Below are positions 1 to 9,914 of a stretch of 23,190 bases of DNA, piece by piece. A program made the position numbers and the translations under genes. Source of the stretch: Nemertoderma westbladi. Taxonomy: Eukaryota > Xenacoelomorpha > Nemertodermatida > Nemertodermatidae. The notes beneath the pieces are model-generated. The model was not told the DNA's origin. It did no database searches and saw only the letters and a program-made list of their open reading frames with translations. The first letter of the stretch is position 1. Every line of letters begins with the position of its first letter. Where the stretch lies: contig JAUCBJ010002309.1 in NCBI GenBank assembly GCA_032718475.1, positions 1-23,190 of the forward strand. The letters run 5' to 3'.

Positions 1-206
1 ACTCGAGTAGTGCAATTAATACGAAACCTAACCTCTCAGTTTGAAAAAAACGAAAGTGAAAATCTGAAAAAACCGCGTTGTATTAAATGAACAGAATCTA
101 GTTCTAAAACTAATAATGTTCACTATTTAAGATTATAATAATTAAAACCATTTCGGTTAGGACACGCTAACATAATTACTTAAACCTCCCCATAAAGTTA
201 CACCAC

Positions 207-208
207 TT

Positions 209-239
<31 letters not shown>
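207..239 (+). repeat. Poly-T/poly-G homopolymer tract
   Basis: Twelve T are followed by 21 G. Other long G/C runs in the window sit near the tips of inverted-repeat elements. Here I see no matching partner arm within the window, so this may be the surviving end of a fragmented element. Tract length is likely to be uncertain in the assembly. Confidence 0.8.
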
Positions 240-350
240 TGGAGCAGTCAGCTTCTTTCTAACATTTGAAATAGCTCAAATTCGTAATATGAAACAATTA
301 AAAATTAAAATTAGGAACAATCTAATTTGAGAATGCTGTTCAGTCCAAGT

Positions 351-728
351 TTAAAAAGAGTAAAGCTTATTATGGAGTCGGGAAGCTTTTACACTCTTTG
401 GCCGAACATCATTGATGAGACTAGCAATAAAGTCGGAGACGTCATCCAGGAACTCGAAGTTCATGGCGAATATTAGTGCCAGTAGATAAAGGAACGCTTC
501 GTCAAGAGTGGGAATCACCTTGCCGACAATACTCCCCTCCATAGTAACAATCGCAGCCTCCATCTTTCCCTCATCCGGTTGAACCATTACTGTAATGAAG
601 CACGGCAAATCCCCTGTTCCGGTACTCACTTCAACCGCAGAAATATTCTCCAACTCATCACCAGAATCATCTCCATGGGCAAGCTCACCCTGTCCCTCCT
701 CAATCCCATGGGGATTACTCACATCCTC
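351..728 (-). CDS. Terminal coding exon, SAMD3-like/uncharacterised C-terminal domain
   Basis: The exon begins right after a good acceptor (ATATTTTAG, complement of 729-737) and reads E-D-V-S-N-P-H-G to a TAA stop at 351-353. The first ~45 residues are acidic and Gly/Ser-rich. The rest is a compact hydrophobic/helical block (PCFITVMVQPDEG, then TLDEAFLYLLALIFAMNFEF, then Leu/Lys-rich to the end). The pattern 'eAf.yLlaLiFAmN...' plus a final helix ending in NKL is what I recall from the C-termini of large uncharacterised families in fish and marine invertebrates, often annotated as sterile alpha motif domain-containing protein 3-like. That is recognition by eye, not a search. The exon joins in phase 0 to the exon at 1079-1318. 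I saw no obvious AATAAA in the short stretch downstream. Function unknown. Confidence 0.6.
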   Translation of the reverse strand, partial: EDVSNPHGIEEGQGELAHGDDSGDELENISAVEVSTGTGDLPCFITVMVQPDEGKMEAAIVTMEGSIVGKVIPTLDEAFLYLLALIFAMNFEFLDDVSDFIASLINDVRPKSVKASRLHNKLYSF

Positions 729-1078
729 CTAAAATATATAATGAGTTTACAGTATATTTAATGTATTATCATCATCATGGTTAACCAAAGTTACGAAATA
801 TTGATCACAAACATTTTCATATTGCAACAAAAAATTATAAAATGGTACGAATTTAATTTTAAGTAATAAAGTAATGAATTTAATATTTCATTAAAGGCTG
901 GACAGGCCATGAACCGTTCATTAAAATAATAATAGTAATAATAATTAATAATTTGTGATGTAAATCATAACGGTGTATTATATAAATGAAATATATAATA
1001 GCGGTATTTTAAATAAATATAATACAAGTAATATAAATATATACTGAAATCCAGTCGTAAAAACAAAGGCTAACTTAC

Positions 1079-1318
1079 CACATTCTTAACAATGATACAG
1101 GCTGGTTCACTAAAGAACACCGACAGACCCATCAATACCTTAACTCTCTGCGAACATTTATCCTCCCATTTCTCGCACTGGGAAACGATATTAGCCACAG
1201 ATTCCCGCCTGCTCTTTGGTGAAGTTTCTTTGAATATCTTCAGTATATTGACTAAGTGGAAATCAACCAATGCCCAGTCCAGGTTATTGTTTGTAAGCAG
1301 TTTAAATTCTTGCTTGGC
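1079..1318 (-). CDS. Internal coding exon of the same gene
   Basis: This 240-nt exon (80 codons, phase 0 at both ends) is bounded by acceptor TTTACTTTTAG (complement of 1319-1329) and a consensus donor GTAAGT (complement of 1073-1078). The translation is open throughout. It starts AKQEFKLLTNNNLDWALVDF and contains a helical, charged centre (KEWEDKC-type residues around EKWEDKCSQRVKVLMGL). It ends SVFFSEPACIIVKNV. The phrase 'VLxGLxVFFxE' just before the acidic linker is the layout expected in the SAMD3-like/uncharacterised family suggested for the next exon. Clean sites and matching phase on both sides argue for a real spliced gene rather than a chance ORF. Confidence 0.6.
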
Positions 1319-1662
1319 CTAAAAGTAAATTTTATTATATTTATGTATAAGAATGTATGTAATGAAATAAAATGAAACAATATACTGGAAACGCACAAAT
1401 TCCCACTAATTTTAATCATAATATATAAATAATTTTATTCTTAAATAATTTATTTTTCGCTCGAATATACCCAAAAATCGTGAGAAAGGGAGTACTTTAC
1501 TTTCTTCTTTTACTTAGTTACTTTTTTCTTCTTCTTTGGTTCTACTTTTTTCCCATGTAATAAATAATTCTAAATATATACAAGAAAGTAATTAGGCCTA
1601 TAGAAACAAATGTTTATAATACTATAGTCCTAAACTGTATATAAATATAATTAGATAAATGT

Positions 1663-1956
1663 CCCAGAATATAGTGTCGTAATTCAGTGACACCCCCCCC
1701 CCCCCCCCTTTATTTGTCTACAAATCTTAATGAGATTGCAAGAAATTTGAAACAGAGCTAGTTTCATCTCCCTCCTCCTCCGTGGGTGTGTCAGAATTTT
1801 TTTGCTTTCAATCTTTAGCTACAAGCGTTTAAAAAAAGTGTCTCCGTCGATATTGTACCAGTCGTACTGCAATTATTCTTCCAGATTTGTAGAAAAATTA
1901 GGGGGGGGGGGGGGGGGGGGGGCTCGTGTCATTGAATTACGACACTATATTCTGGG
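1663..1956. mobile_element. Poly-G-tipped MITE with terminal inverted repeats
   Basis: The left arm 1663-1727 begins CCCAGAATATAGTGTCGTAA, runs into C16 (1693-1708) and ends CTACAAATCT. The right arm 1883-1956 is its reverse complement, with G22 (1901-1922), and ends TACGACACTATATTCTGGG. The arms match closely outside the homopolymer. The ~155-bp core holds no ORF. At 294 bp with no coding capacity this fits a non-autonomous DNA transposon. Its superfamily is unknown: flanks ...AAATGT and TTATGG... give no clear target-site duplication. It lies inside the intron between the exons at 1079-1318 and 2066-2273. Confidence 0.8.
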
Positions 1957-2065
1957 TTATGGTGTATATTACTGTATTAATGTTATGATCCCTATTAAAC
2001 TATGAAAATTAAATAATTATTTAGCCAGAAACCCTGAAAGCATATAGTTTAATTATCATACTAAC

Positions 2066-2273
2066 CACGGGAATTTCAACCAAAGATGACCACTTTCTAA
2101 GAATCTCCACAACACTGTTGTTCCCAGCCACAACGTACTGGCGGCGCATAGACAAAGTCGACTTATATTCAGCCAAAAGCTGGGTCCAGTCCTGCAGTCG
2201 TCAGCAGTTTTTGGATCAACAGATTGTAAGCAAGTTGCAGTTCCAACTTCAGTTGATACGGTGACAGTCGGTT
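2066..2273 (-). CDS. Upstream coding exon of the same gene, 5' limit unclear
   Basis: In one frame the complement of 2066-2197 reads LQDWTQLLAEYKSTLSMRRQ, then a segment ending WSSLVEIPV. It stops at donor GTG|GTTAGT and joins in phase 0 to the exon at 1318. The stretch 2066-2191 is exactly 42 codons. A possible acceptor (CTGCAG) lies at 2192-2197. A better one with a pyrimidine tract (CTTTTTGCCAG) ends at 2274. If the exon starts at 2273, the reading frame must shift once near 2195, because the upstream 80 nt are open only in the other two frames (one gives a Leu/Gln-rich helix, the other PEPTVTVSTEVGT). So the exon either starts at 2191 or carries a frameshift. The start codon and any N-terminal domain lie further upstream and were not found. 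Confidence 0.5.
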
Positions 2274-3540
2274 CTGGCAAAAAGTTGACGACTCCACGTC
2301 AATTGCTTTCTTATATCCCCTTATGACTTATGAGTATCCCCTTTACGTTTTCCGCTATTGACAGAAACTTCTAAAGCGCCAAGCCCTGCCATTTCGCGCC
2401 GGTAGTCACTCATTTTACTTCTGTACTTTCAGACTTTGGAGTTTCAAGGTCCACACATTATATGTATATCCGGTTATATCCAAATGATCAGTACTGCAGT
2501 AGACCTCAACACGGGAAATTTATCCACTTACTGACTAATAGGCTGATAGGCGAGCAACATGTGCATAGTGCAGTTAGTCAGTTAGTGATGGATATGATGT
2601 AAACTTATACATCGATTGAATAATTCAGAATTGGTGTTAGAATTAATGATTTTACTTTCTTCATCTTTTCCAACTCCTGAACTCACCAGGCTGCCTGGAT
2701 CCTGGATTTTACTAAGTGCTTGACTGCTTGAGTGACATTAGGCCTAGGTGGCCTATGCCACGAACTCTGGAAGTTGAAAATTAACAAATTATATCCCTTT
2801 CCGACCCAGTACGAAGGATCTGCATGACTCTCACACCACTCGAGCATCAAAAGCGCGCAAAATGCAAAACGAGCGCGCAGTGCTTTCAAAAGCGCGCACT
2901 CTACTGCTCTAACATACAACTACCGCAGTTACTGAACTACCGGTATCTGTACAGCTGTAGGCCTATGCCGGTCCCGGTACAGGTTCAGAGGTACTGCAGT
3001 AGGCTGGTAGGCCAATGACTGCAGACTATATGAGGTCTTGAAAACTACAGTCAGACAGTATCTTACAAAATGTCAGGGTGACAGTCTGACAATGACAGGC
3101 AACTACTGGTATGGTAATACTGCACTACCGGCCCCCTTAGCAGCTTAGTAGACTACCTTTATGCATGAACTGGAACAGGTGAAGGCCTAACTGCTTATGA
3201 TGGCTGTATGCTGTATGTGATTTTGAAATTTGGCGCCAAGGGCAAACTAAACCTCTACAGACAGACAGACTAAAAAATCCAAACACAATAATGTTATGGT
3301 CAAAGTGATAACTAATTGTTGCCTTCAAACTGCATAATATTTTTAAGGTGAAAATTGGAAGTCGGATTTCACCATAAAATATTTAAGATTAAAATTAAGG
3401 GGGTAATTCAATTTCACCATAAATTATTTATGAATTTACTTAACCATAAAGATGTCAAGGTGAAAACTTTATAAATGCGGTGAAATTCATTACACCATGA
3501 AAAGCCACAACATTGTTGGTGTCAATTCATGAAACCTGTT
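2274..3540. other. No convincing gene; possible upstream intron and short repeats
   Basis: No long open frame with good composition is visible. A GTGAGT donor on the minus strand near 2684-2689 follows an open stretch ending KSRIQAAW, so a small upstream exon of the minus-strand gene is possible but unproved. From 3346 to 3490 the words TTCACCATAAA and GGTGAAA recur in both orientations five times, like a decayed small inverted repeat. The rest is low-complexity sequence with TACTGCAG and CCGGTA words. Confidence 0.5.
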
Positions 3541-3572
3541 TACAGTGTGGAGTGCGGTGGGAAGAGTCCGAC

Positions 3573-5342
3573 TTACGTCGACGACTGGACGAATCGACAA
3601 GGATTGCGATTTGGGTTTAGTGGCGGCCCGGACAGCCGGATTCTGGGATCGCCTGGGGGAAATTGTTGAAAGTCGGGCAGACGTGTATTGTACTGGATTA
3701 CGTTCTCTGCCACGCGAAAGTGTGAGGCGAATTCGTTGTCGAATTGGGTCGGAAGCTGCGGGAATTCTACTGTTCTACGGGAATAAACCGCAGCTGTCCG
3801 GTGACAACGGACGGATACTGGGATGAGCAGGTATTTCGCCATTAGTGGAATAGTTGGCACACTAACACTTGCAGTCACTGAATGTTTAGATAGTGATGGT
3901 AACCCCTTACTTACCTGGATATGACTGGAGGGTACTGCATAATTATCATCATGTAGCATCTGAACTTCACCAGCTATAACTCCAGAAACAGAAGGGTGTT
4001 GAGTATCAATATTAATTGTAGTTTGCGGCGATGGGGTAGAGACCTGAACCCTAGAAAAGTTTGACATTCCTCCTAATATTTCAGTAGTAGTTACTAATCG
4101 ACCTTGGGAGGTTGAAGCTGTGGACATAGATTTTGGCTGTGTTTCATTATAAGCCCTATCCAATTCACTATTCGGCTCAGGAGCAGGAACAGAAACACTA
4201 TTACATCTTTCATTAACATTACTTCCATTATTTGAAGGTTTACTATAACGGCTAGAGGCAGAATCGGTTCTATATTGACGCTCCATCTCTTTGGCAATAA
4301 CATGTTGCCTTTGAAGATGTAACTGTTTTTTCAAATTCTCTGCTGCTTCACGTTGGTCTCGTAGAATTCGTAATTTTTGTGTCTCTAATTTTTGTTTCTT
4401 TTCCAATTCTTCCTGTATTCTTTTTTCCATTTCTGCCCTTTTTGCTGCTTCCAGTATTTGCTGTTTTAATTCTTCTTCTCTTTTTATGGTTTCAGCCCTT
4501 TTCAGTTCATCTTCAACGCCATCCTGCAATTCTTGGAATTGTTTAGAGGCTTCAATTTGGTCATGAAGTAATTGCTCATCAGCTTTCCGTTCCTGTTCTC
4601 CTATCTGCTGTAAGATTCGCCGAGTTTCACTGGATATTGACCTCCGTGATGTAGCCTTCGAACTCTGAGATAGTTCCCTTGATTGTGATTGTTTATTTAA
4701 CATTGCTTGACCCTTGGGTGGGAATGTTCTCCCTTCGTCTGACATCCTCTGAGGACGTAACAAAACATTTAACCTCTCATTCAACTGGCTTATTATTTGT
4801 AGGCCTGTAGTCCGAGATATGTCAACAGTAGGAGTCAATGCTGACAAACCACGAGAAATAATTACATTATTAAATGCATTACATGTAACCAACCATCGAA
4901 TGCGAATTTCATTAGATTCATTCAGCCAAAGATTAATATTTTCATAACTAGAAGGAACTACACCGCTGCAGCTTTTATGAATAGCATTGACTGTTCTAGA
5001 AACATGTCCACGAAATGCAGACAAAGACTGTTTTAATTGGCGTTCATCAGTGCCAGTTGGAATCCCCAGCTTCATCAACGTTTCTGGACTATTATCTGTG
5101 GGATCATACCCATATATTTTTATAGCTTCTCGCTTACTAAACCCATAAATTTCTTTATCAGAAAGATTAGAGGGATGTGACGATATTTCCGAACACATTT
5201 GGTACTCATCATCAGATGCCTGAGAATTACCCGACATATGCATTACAGTTTGATCAAGGTTAATTACACTATGCATATCCCCAGAGGAAGCAGTTGCCAA
5301 ATTATTTGGACTCGGGGTTTCAGTATTACCTGGTATTGACAT
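3573..5342 (-). CDS. Gag-like coiled-coil protein (BEL/Pao type suspected)
   Basis: This is a 589-codon ORF. An in-frame TAA lies 21 nt upstream of its ATG, and position -3 is A, so the ATG at 5342 is the natural start. Residues 1-60 are Ser/acidic and probably disordered. Residues 61-200 form a helical block with LSAFRGHVSRTVNAIHKSC near 107-125. Residues ~239-357 are a strong coiled coil rich in E/K/Q/R, and 358-475 are Ser/Thr/Pro-rich. An 'RG.vtR..n.i' helix, a linker and then a charged coil is the layout I associate with N-terminal gag regions of BEL/Pao LTR retrotransposons. No zinc knuckle or protease follows. A strong GTAAGT donor falls after Q476, and an acceptor CCCAG lies ~95 nt on, but that splice would change frame. 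The last ~100 codons are more GC-rich and may be a separate exon or run-on. A host coiled-coil gene is the alternative. Confidence 0.5.
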   Translation of the reverse strand: MSIPGNTETPSPNNLATASSGDMHSVINLDQTVMHMSGNSQASDDEYQMCSEISSHPSNLSDKEIYGFSKREAIKIYGYDPTDNSPETLMKLGIPTGTDERQLKQSLSAFRGHVSRTVNAIHKSCSGVVPSSYENINLWLNESNEIRIRWLVTCNAFNNVIISRGLSALTPTVDISRTTGLQIISQLNERLNVLLRPQRMSDEGRTFPPKGQAMLNKQSQSRELSQSSKATSRRSISSETRRILQQIGEQERKADEQLLHDQIEASKQFQELQDGVEDELKRAETIKREEELKQQILEAAKRAEMEKRIQEELEKKQKLETQKLRILRDQREAAENLKKQLHLQRQHVIAKEMERQYRTDSASSRYSKPSNNGSNVNERCNSVSVPAPEPNSELDRAYNETQPKSMSTASTSQGRLVTTTEILGGMSNFSRVQVSTPSPQTTINIDTQHPSVSGVIAGEVQMLHDDNYAVPSSHIQVSKGLPSLSKHSVTASVSVPTIPLMAKYLLIPVSVRCHRTAAVYSRRTVEFPQLPTQFDNEFASHFRVAENVIQYNTRLPDFQQFPPGDPRIRLSGPPLNPNRNPCRFVQSST

Positions 5343-6024
5343 GGTTAAGTTATTTAAGCATTATATGATAATACAATACTATGTATAATTATAATACAAC
5401 GATATGTATAGAGAACAGGTATATTAGAATTAGAGTTTCAGTGAGAATATATATATAATATATATAATATTATACAGTGGTACCGGTATATAATATACAG
5501 TGAATCTATAGAAAGTACAACAGAGATCAAACCAAAGGAACGTAATAACTACCTGCATTAAATAATTATACAGCTTAATATGTACTGACATATATTTATA
5601 ATATTAAATAACCGAAGGCGAACCCTCAATCTTACTGAAGTTCTATACTTATGTACAGTAGGCCTATAACTCAGCCTTTTATTACCTACAAATTACAACC
5701 TATATATATCCATATTTAGCCGCGAATCATACAAATAGATCATCTTTCACAGCATCTCAGGACATTACATTAAAATACAATGATACAATACAATTTAATA
5801 TTTCATGGGGTTGAACTAGTAAATAAACTATATAGCTATCTAAACTAGTAATAACTAAAACTATATAGCTAAACTATATCAGCTATACACTCCCGCCGGG
5901 TGTAAACCTACAGTATTTCAAACAAACTATACGTTTGTAAGTGTGCAGATTCAAATAAAGCGAGTACTGATAGAAAGTTTATGGACACAATAGACCTATC
6001 TACTGTATAGTATAACTAAATTAA
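5343..6024. other. Non-coding AT-rich stretch
   Basis: No ORF of note. It contains an alternating AT run (about 5447-5475), one TAGGCCTA word near 5660 and repeated 'ACTATATAGCTA' phrases at 5825-5890 (three similar words within 65 bp). It might hold the promoter of the 589-codon ORF, but I see no recognisable core element that I would defend. Confidence 0.4.
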
Positions 6025-6456
6025 TAGGCATCAAATATGGATGCAGACCTAATTACATTTAAATAATTTGGCATCGAATATATGTATACCTAATGTCAGA
6101 AGAAATTAGGCATCAAAGTAAGGTACATGCAGCATATAGTATGCAGACCTAAATAAATAGGCATCAATTTAAAGGGTACTATAATACTGAAGTACGGGTA
6201 TACCTACATTGATAGGCGTCAGAATATGTATGTAGACCTAATTATAATTATATAATTTGGCATCAAATATATGTATACCTAAGATCATAAGAAAATAGGC
6301 GTCAAGTCAAGTCCATACAGCACAGCATATAGCATATACAGATATAGGCCTAGTACTGTAGTATGCAGACCTACCGTATATAATTAGGCATCAAATTAAA
6401 CAGTACAAGATACACTATACTACTGTAGTACAGGAATACCTAAATGAATAGGCGTC
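6025..6456. repeat. Higher-order tandem repeat, ~188-bp unit of four sub-repeats
   Basis: The word TAGGC(A/G)TC or TTGGCATC starts at 6025, 6068, 6107, 6158, 6213, 6255, 6296, 6385 and 6449. It is usually preceded by an inverted ACCTAA(T/A) some 10-25 bp before. Copies one to three recur at +188, +187 and +189, giving a higher-order unit of about 188 bp. The later part is stretched by an insertion around 6310-6360, which includes a TAGGCCTA word. Sub-repeats are 40-55 bp. No ORF is present. It could be a decayed minisatellite or the internal repeat of an unrecognised element. Confidence 0.7.
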
Positions 6457-7700
6457 AGAATACCGGTATATGGTGGTGGTATATAGGCCTATTTAAAGTA
6501 CAGGAAGTACGATACCTGAACAATACCTACTGACCTACAGGCTACAGCAATAACAAAACTTGTTAAATTACAATTACACTACCCACCGACAGCGACAAGT
6601 TAATCAACCCTAGATAATGCTGTGCGCGGTGCGCATCTGCAAGATCTATAGGCCTATATTAATTTTCATTCACCTGTTCACACAAACTGCAAAACATCAG
6701 CAAAGGGATGTGTGCAGTCCTTGTAAATGTGTATGATGCCGGTACTGGTAAGCCTTGTATTTAATGTTTTTTATTGTTACCGCAAGTAAGAAAGACCCAA
6801 CCTTGGGACGTCACTCGATATGAAGATATGCGGTAGCGGTAATTTGAAGACCAACAATTTATTATCTACATTTTGATCACACAAACAAAGGCGTTATGGA
6901 GGGAAACATCAAGAAAACAACCGTTCATTCACATAGGAATGCAGGAGACACCTGCTACTCACAAACCAAGTCAAACAATAAAGGAACTTACCATTTCCAC
7001 AGTCAGACAGTATACAATTAATTATGGATCCGTTTGTTACCTGTAATTGGTAGTAGTTCGACCCGTCCTTTACTCAAATAGATGAATAATTACCGGTCTG
7101 CCGGTAAGTGCCTATGCTGATACTGTAAGATTAGTGACTCTATGAGCTGACCGAAAATATCGCTACAGCCAGAAATCATAAATCGGGGCAGAAATTACAC
7201 CCATGAGCTGCGCTAAGTTTAGTAATTAGCGGACCTAGCTAAACTTTCGGGAACACAGAGACAGAACAGATAAGGCTGTAAGGTGTCTGACTGAATGTCG
7301 AAAAGAAAGTAAGCGTCAGCTTCCAGTCAGTAGGTATAATAATATATCAGAATAATTATGCAATTCCTTAGTTCAGTAGGTTGACAGGTGGAATTTACAC
7401 AAATTTACAGATTGATGTACATCCTCATAAAAAACATAGATTTGAAGGCCCTTCTGGTCTTCTTACCGCATATCCATAACACAGCACAATAATTAGACAG
7501 GCAGACAGGTTACCGTTACAGTATGTAGTACTGTAGTACCGTGGTTTTATGCTTATGCCCTGGCCTATCCAGCCCTTCCTCCCCACCACGTCCTCTCTCG
7601 CTCTCAAAATCCCATTCACTCTTTTAAAAGAGCCAATGAGCGGCAAGAAATCACAAGCCATAAAGAAAAATAATTGCACAGCGGTAAATTTAAATATAAA
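6457..7700. other. Non-coding stretch, no gene seen
   Basis: I found no supported coding frame on either strand. The region has scattered TAGGCCTA and ACCGGTA words and no tandem array. Longer AT-rich frames near the right edge read through low-complexity sequence without domain-like content. Confidence 0.4.
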
Positions 7701-7705
7701 TTGCA

Positions 7706-9205
7706 TTAAACACTGCTGTGAACAAAAAATATAAATGTTGACAATATACTGTAAGTATAACAATCGATTTGCTTCAACAAGGGTTGGTCAGTATCAGAAT
7801 CAGAATTATCCAGCAACTGGATGGGAATAGCTCTATTGCCTGGATACAATGATTTTAAAGTAAGACCATCAAATTCAAAGCCTTCACTTATGGTAACGGG
7901 GAATATATCTTTTTGGATTGCTTTAACAAACTTGTACCTTGTCGGGCATGCTGGAGTTGACAGTAGGCATAATTTTATTTTAGCATCTATAATGGATTCA
8001 TTATCGTTGGTTGAAAAGGAGATAAAACAATGCTTTAGTGTACCTTTGTTAGTAACTGTTAGAGGCTGTACCTATGCTATGCCGATGCTACTATTTAACA
8101 CAATAAGAGATTTACTTATGAATGCCACGCTTGGTCATCCACAAACTTGTAGTCCAGCTAATCGTCGGGATGTGCCCCCTGCTCGAAGCACACTTATTGA
8201 CGTTGGGGATGTGGACTGCATGTGGAATGTGGATACTACATTGGGGATTATTGGCTGATATGGACTGAAAGATGTATTAAGTTCGTTTAGAACTCCTCTT
8301 ACATATTCTGTAGGCCTACCTCTATACATTTCGGTCTACTTGGGCTCGGACTCCTGCGTCGGGTTTTCTGCAGTTCTCGAACGCTAGGAAAGGGAATGAC
8401 TGACGTTTCACAAAGTCGTCGTGTGCTCAGACCAAGCAATCCCCGCCCAACTCCAGGTGTTCGTCTAATCGGTTGGGATGGAGTTTCTATAACACTCTGA
8501 GGGAGTTTGGGGAGTGGAATCGAACTGTCCGCTGACACCTCGCTCTCAGACGTCGTCTGAACCCTCATGGGTTCGGGCAAAGGATATCCTGTCCCTCTTT
8601 GCGGTTCTCTAGGAAGGGAGCGGTGACTCGGGTAATCCGGATCTGCGATTTGGATGTTGTCCTCTCCGCTATATTAATTATCTGTTTCACATCTTGTCCC
8701 ACTTTCTGGGATCGAAGTATACGATGTTGGGCGTCCTCTCGAGGATGGTGCATTGAGTTCGACAATGGAGTAGCCGGTCTACTATCGGGATTTCATAAGT
8801 GGTATATGCGCGAATTGAAATACTAATGGGGAAACTAGGCATCCTCGCAATCGGTGCCACCGCTTGAGTAGGGTAAGGTTGAGGCTCTCGTGTCATCTCT
8901 ACGTGAGTTATCTGTTAGCCTCTGCGACAAGCGAAGGTAATGCTATCAAAGTGTTTGGGTATCATCTCTTTTGTCTCCGATTGGTCATGAGAGCTCCAAT
9001 AGAATGGTAGACTTGCAAGCCTTCCACCAAACTCATCAATCTCACCCTTCTCGTATGCTTTGTATGCTCTATATAAGCTAAGAGCTTCTCTATTTTCCTG
9101 TGTCGATTTATTCGATGCATCTGTTATCATTCTGTAAACATCTGGCTTGACAGTCTTTGGTCCACTCATCTTAAACGAATGGTATGGATTTGTCAAAGGC
9201 TCCAC
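7706..9205 (-). pseudogene. Decayed long reading frame of unknown family (retroelement suspected)
   Basis: Going down the minus strand, an ORF starts at 9205 (MEPLTNPY..., with internal Met at MSGPKTVKPD). It has a helical, charged N-terminal ~95 codons (EALSLYRAYKAYEKGEIDEF) and stops at 8915. Open pieces then continue in shifting frames: 8896-8770, 8765-8565, 8580-8299 (Ser/Pro/Arg-rich, with RRTPGVGRGLLGLSTRR) and 8329-8135. The last frame runs on past two stops (TGA near 8135, TAG 8072-8074) into 7706-8071, 121 more open codons including YKFVKAIQKDIFPVTI and LYPGNRAIPIQLLDNS. That amounts to roughly 480 codons with four or so frameshifts and three or more stops. The GC content is higher than the flanks, which supports former coding. 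I do not recognise the family. A gag/protease part of an LTR element is a guess from context. Confidence 0.4.
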
Positions 9206-9914
9206 CTTCCTGAAAGCGCAAACTCTGGTGAATCGAACATCGTTGCACTAATATCGTTACGTTTATATCGGCATGCCTACTAGAGGGAACACAACAGATG
9301 TTAAATGTGAGGGGACTTAGAGGTTTCGTCGGCTTTAGGCTCAACTTCGCTCTAAACCCCCACCTGTAGCCTAAGATTCAGGGTTCCGTGTGATTTCGCA
9401 CTGGCTCCTAATCCAAAAATGTGCTGATAAAAAATAATTTGGGCAAACTGGCCATGAGTCTAAAATACTCACTTTTTAATCCCAAACTACTTCCCAGAAA
9501 AATAATGCAGTCAAGAATTAGTCAAAGTAAAAAGGATTTGGTAGACATAACTGTTGGAACAAGGCCATTTATATTTTTGAAAAATATTGGAAGGCTCGCG
9601 ATCCTTCCTTCTCTTGTCCCCCGCTTCTTTGGTCCCATCCGACCATATCCTAGAATCTGTCCACTGGAGAATCAAATTTCTTATAAAATTCGAAATCCAA
9701 ATGGATTGTCTAAAATATTTTAAAATTTGTCTCACTTGTGGGTTCCAAGTGGAATTCCATTCCTTTGTACACACAAAACTGCTCCTATGTGATACATAAG
9801 GAAACTACCCTCCATGTTCACATATAAAGATAATGGAATTCCACCGCTGTCTTTAACCTACAGTGTACAGGAATATGGTAGGGCTATGTGGCGACCATCA
9901 AGGGTCCCACATCT
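9206..9914. other. Spacer with no recognised gene; possible LTR remnant
   Basis: It lies directly 3' (on the minus strand) of the BEL/Pao polyprotein end, where a 3' LTR would be expected. I could not delimit an LTR, because no second copy is present in the window for comparison. Two ORFs of 87-100 codons overlap here on opposite strands (9421-9774), with no recognisable content. Confidence 0.3.

Noticed and set aside
1802-2005. 67-codon plus-strand ORF with a poly-Gly run
   Set aside because: It reads through the G22 tract of the MITE.
2683-2919. Possible upstream exon ending KSRIQAAW before a GTGAGT donor on the minus strand
   Set aside because: The donor is good but there is no clear acceptor and the frame is unremarkable. 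It is not supported enough to list as an exon.
3545-3826. 93-codon plus-strand ORF
   Set aside because: It is antisense to the C-terminal part of the 589-codon ORF. It is Arg/Gly-rich from GC-rich sequence with no motif, though the minus-strand reading here is also less certain.
3820-3921. A 95-nt intron (GTAAGT...CCCAG) in the 589-codon ORF
   Set aside because: Both sites look good, but joining them shifts the frame and stops after about 16 codons. The unspliced frame stays open, so I did not annotate the splice.
7821-8258. 145-codon plus-strand ORF
   Set aside because: Open, but the opposite strand has a longer ordered set of protein-like pieces across the same DNA. I favour the minus strand but cannot exclude this frame.
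9421-9774. Overlapping ORFs of 100 and 87 codons on opposite strands
   Set aside because: Neither shows recognisable motifs. The position fits non-coding or LTR sequence after the pol remnant.
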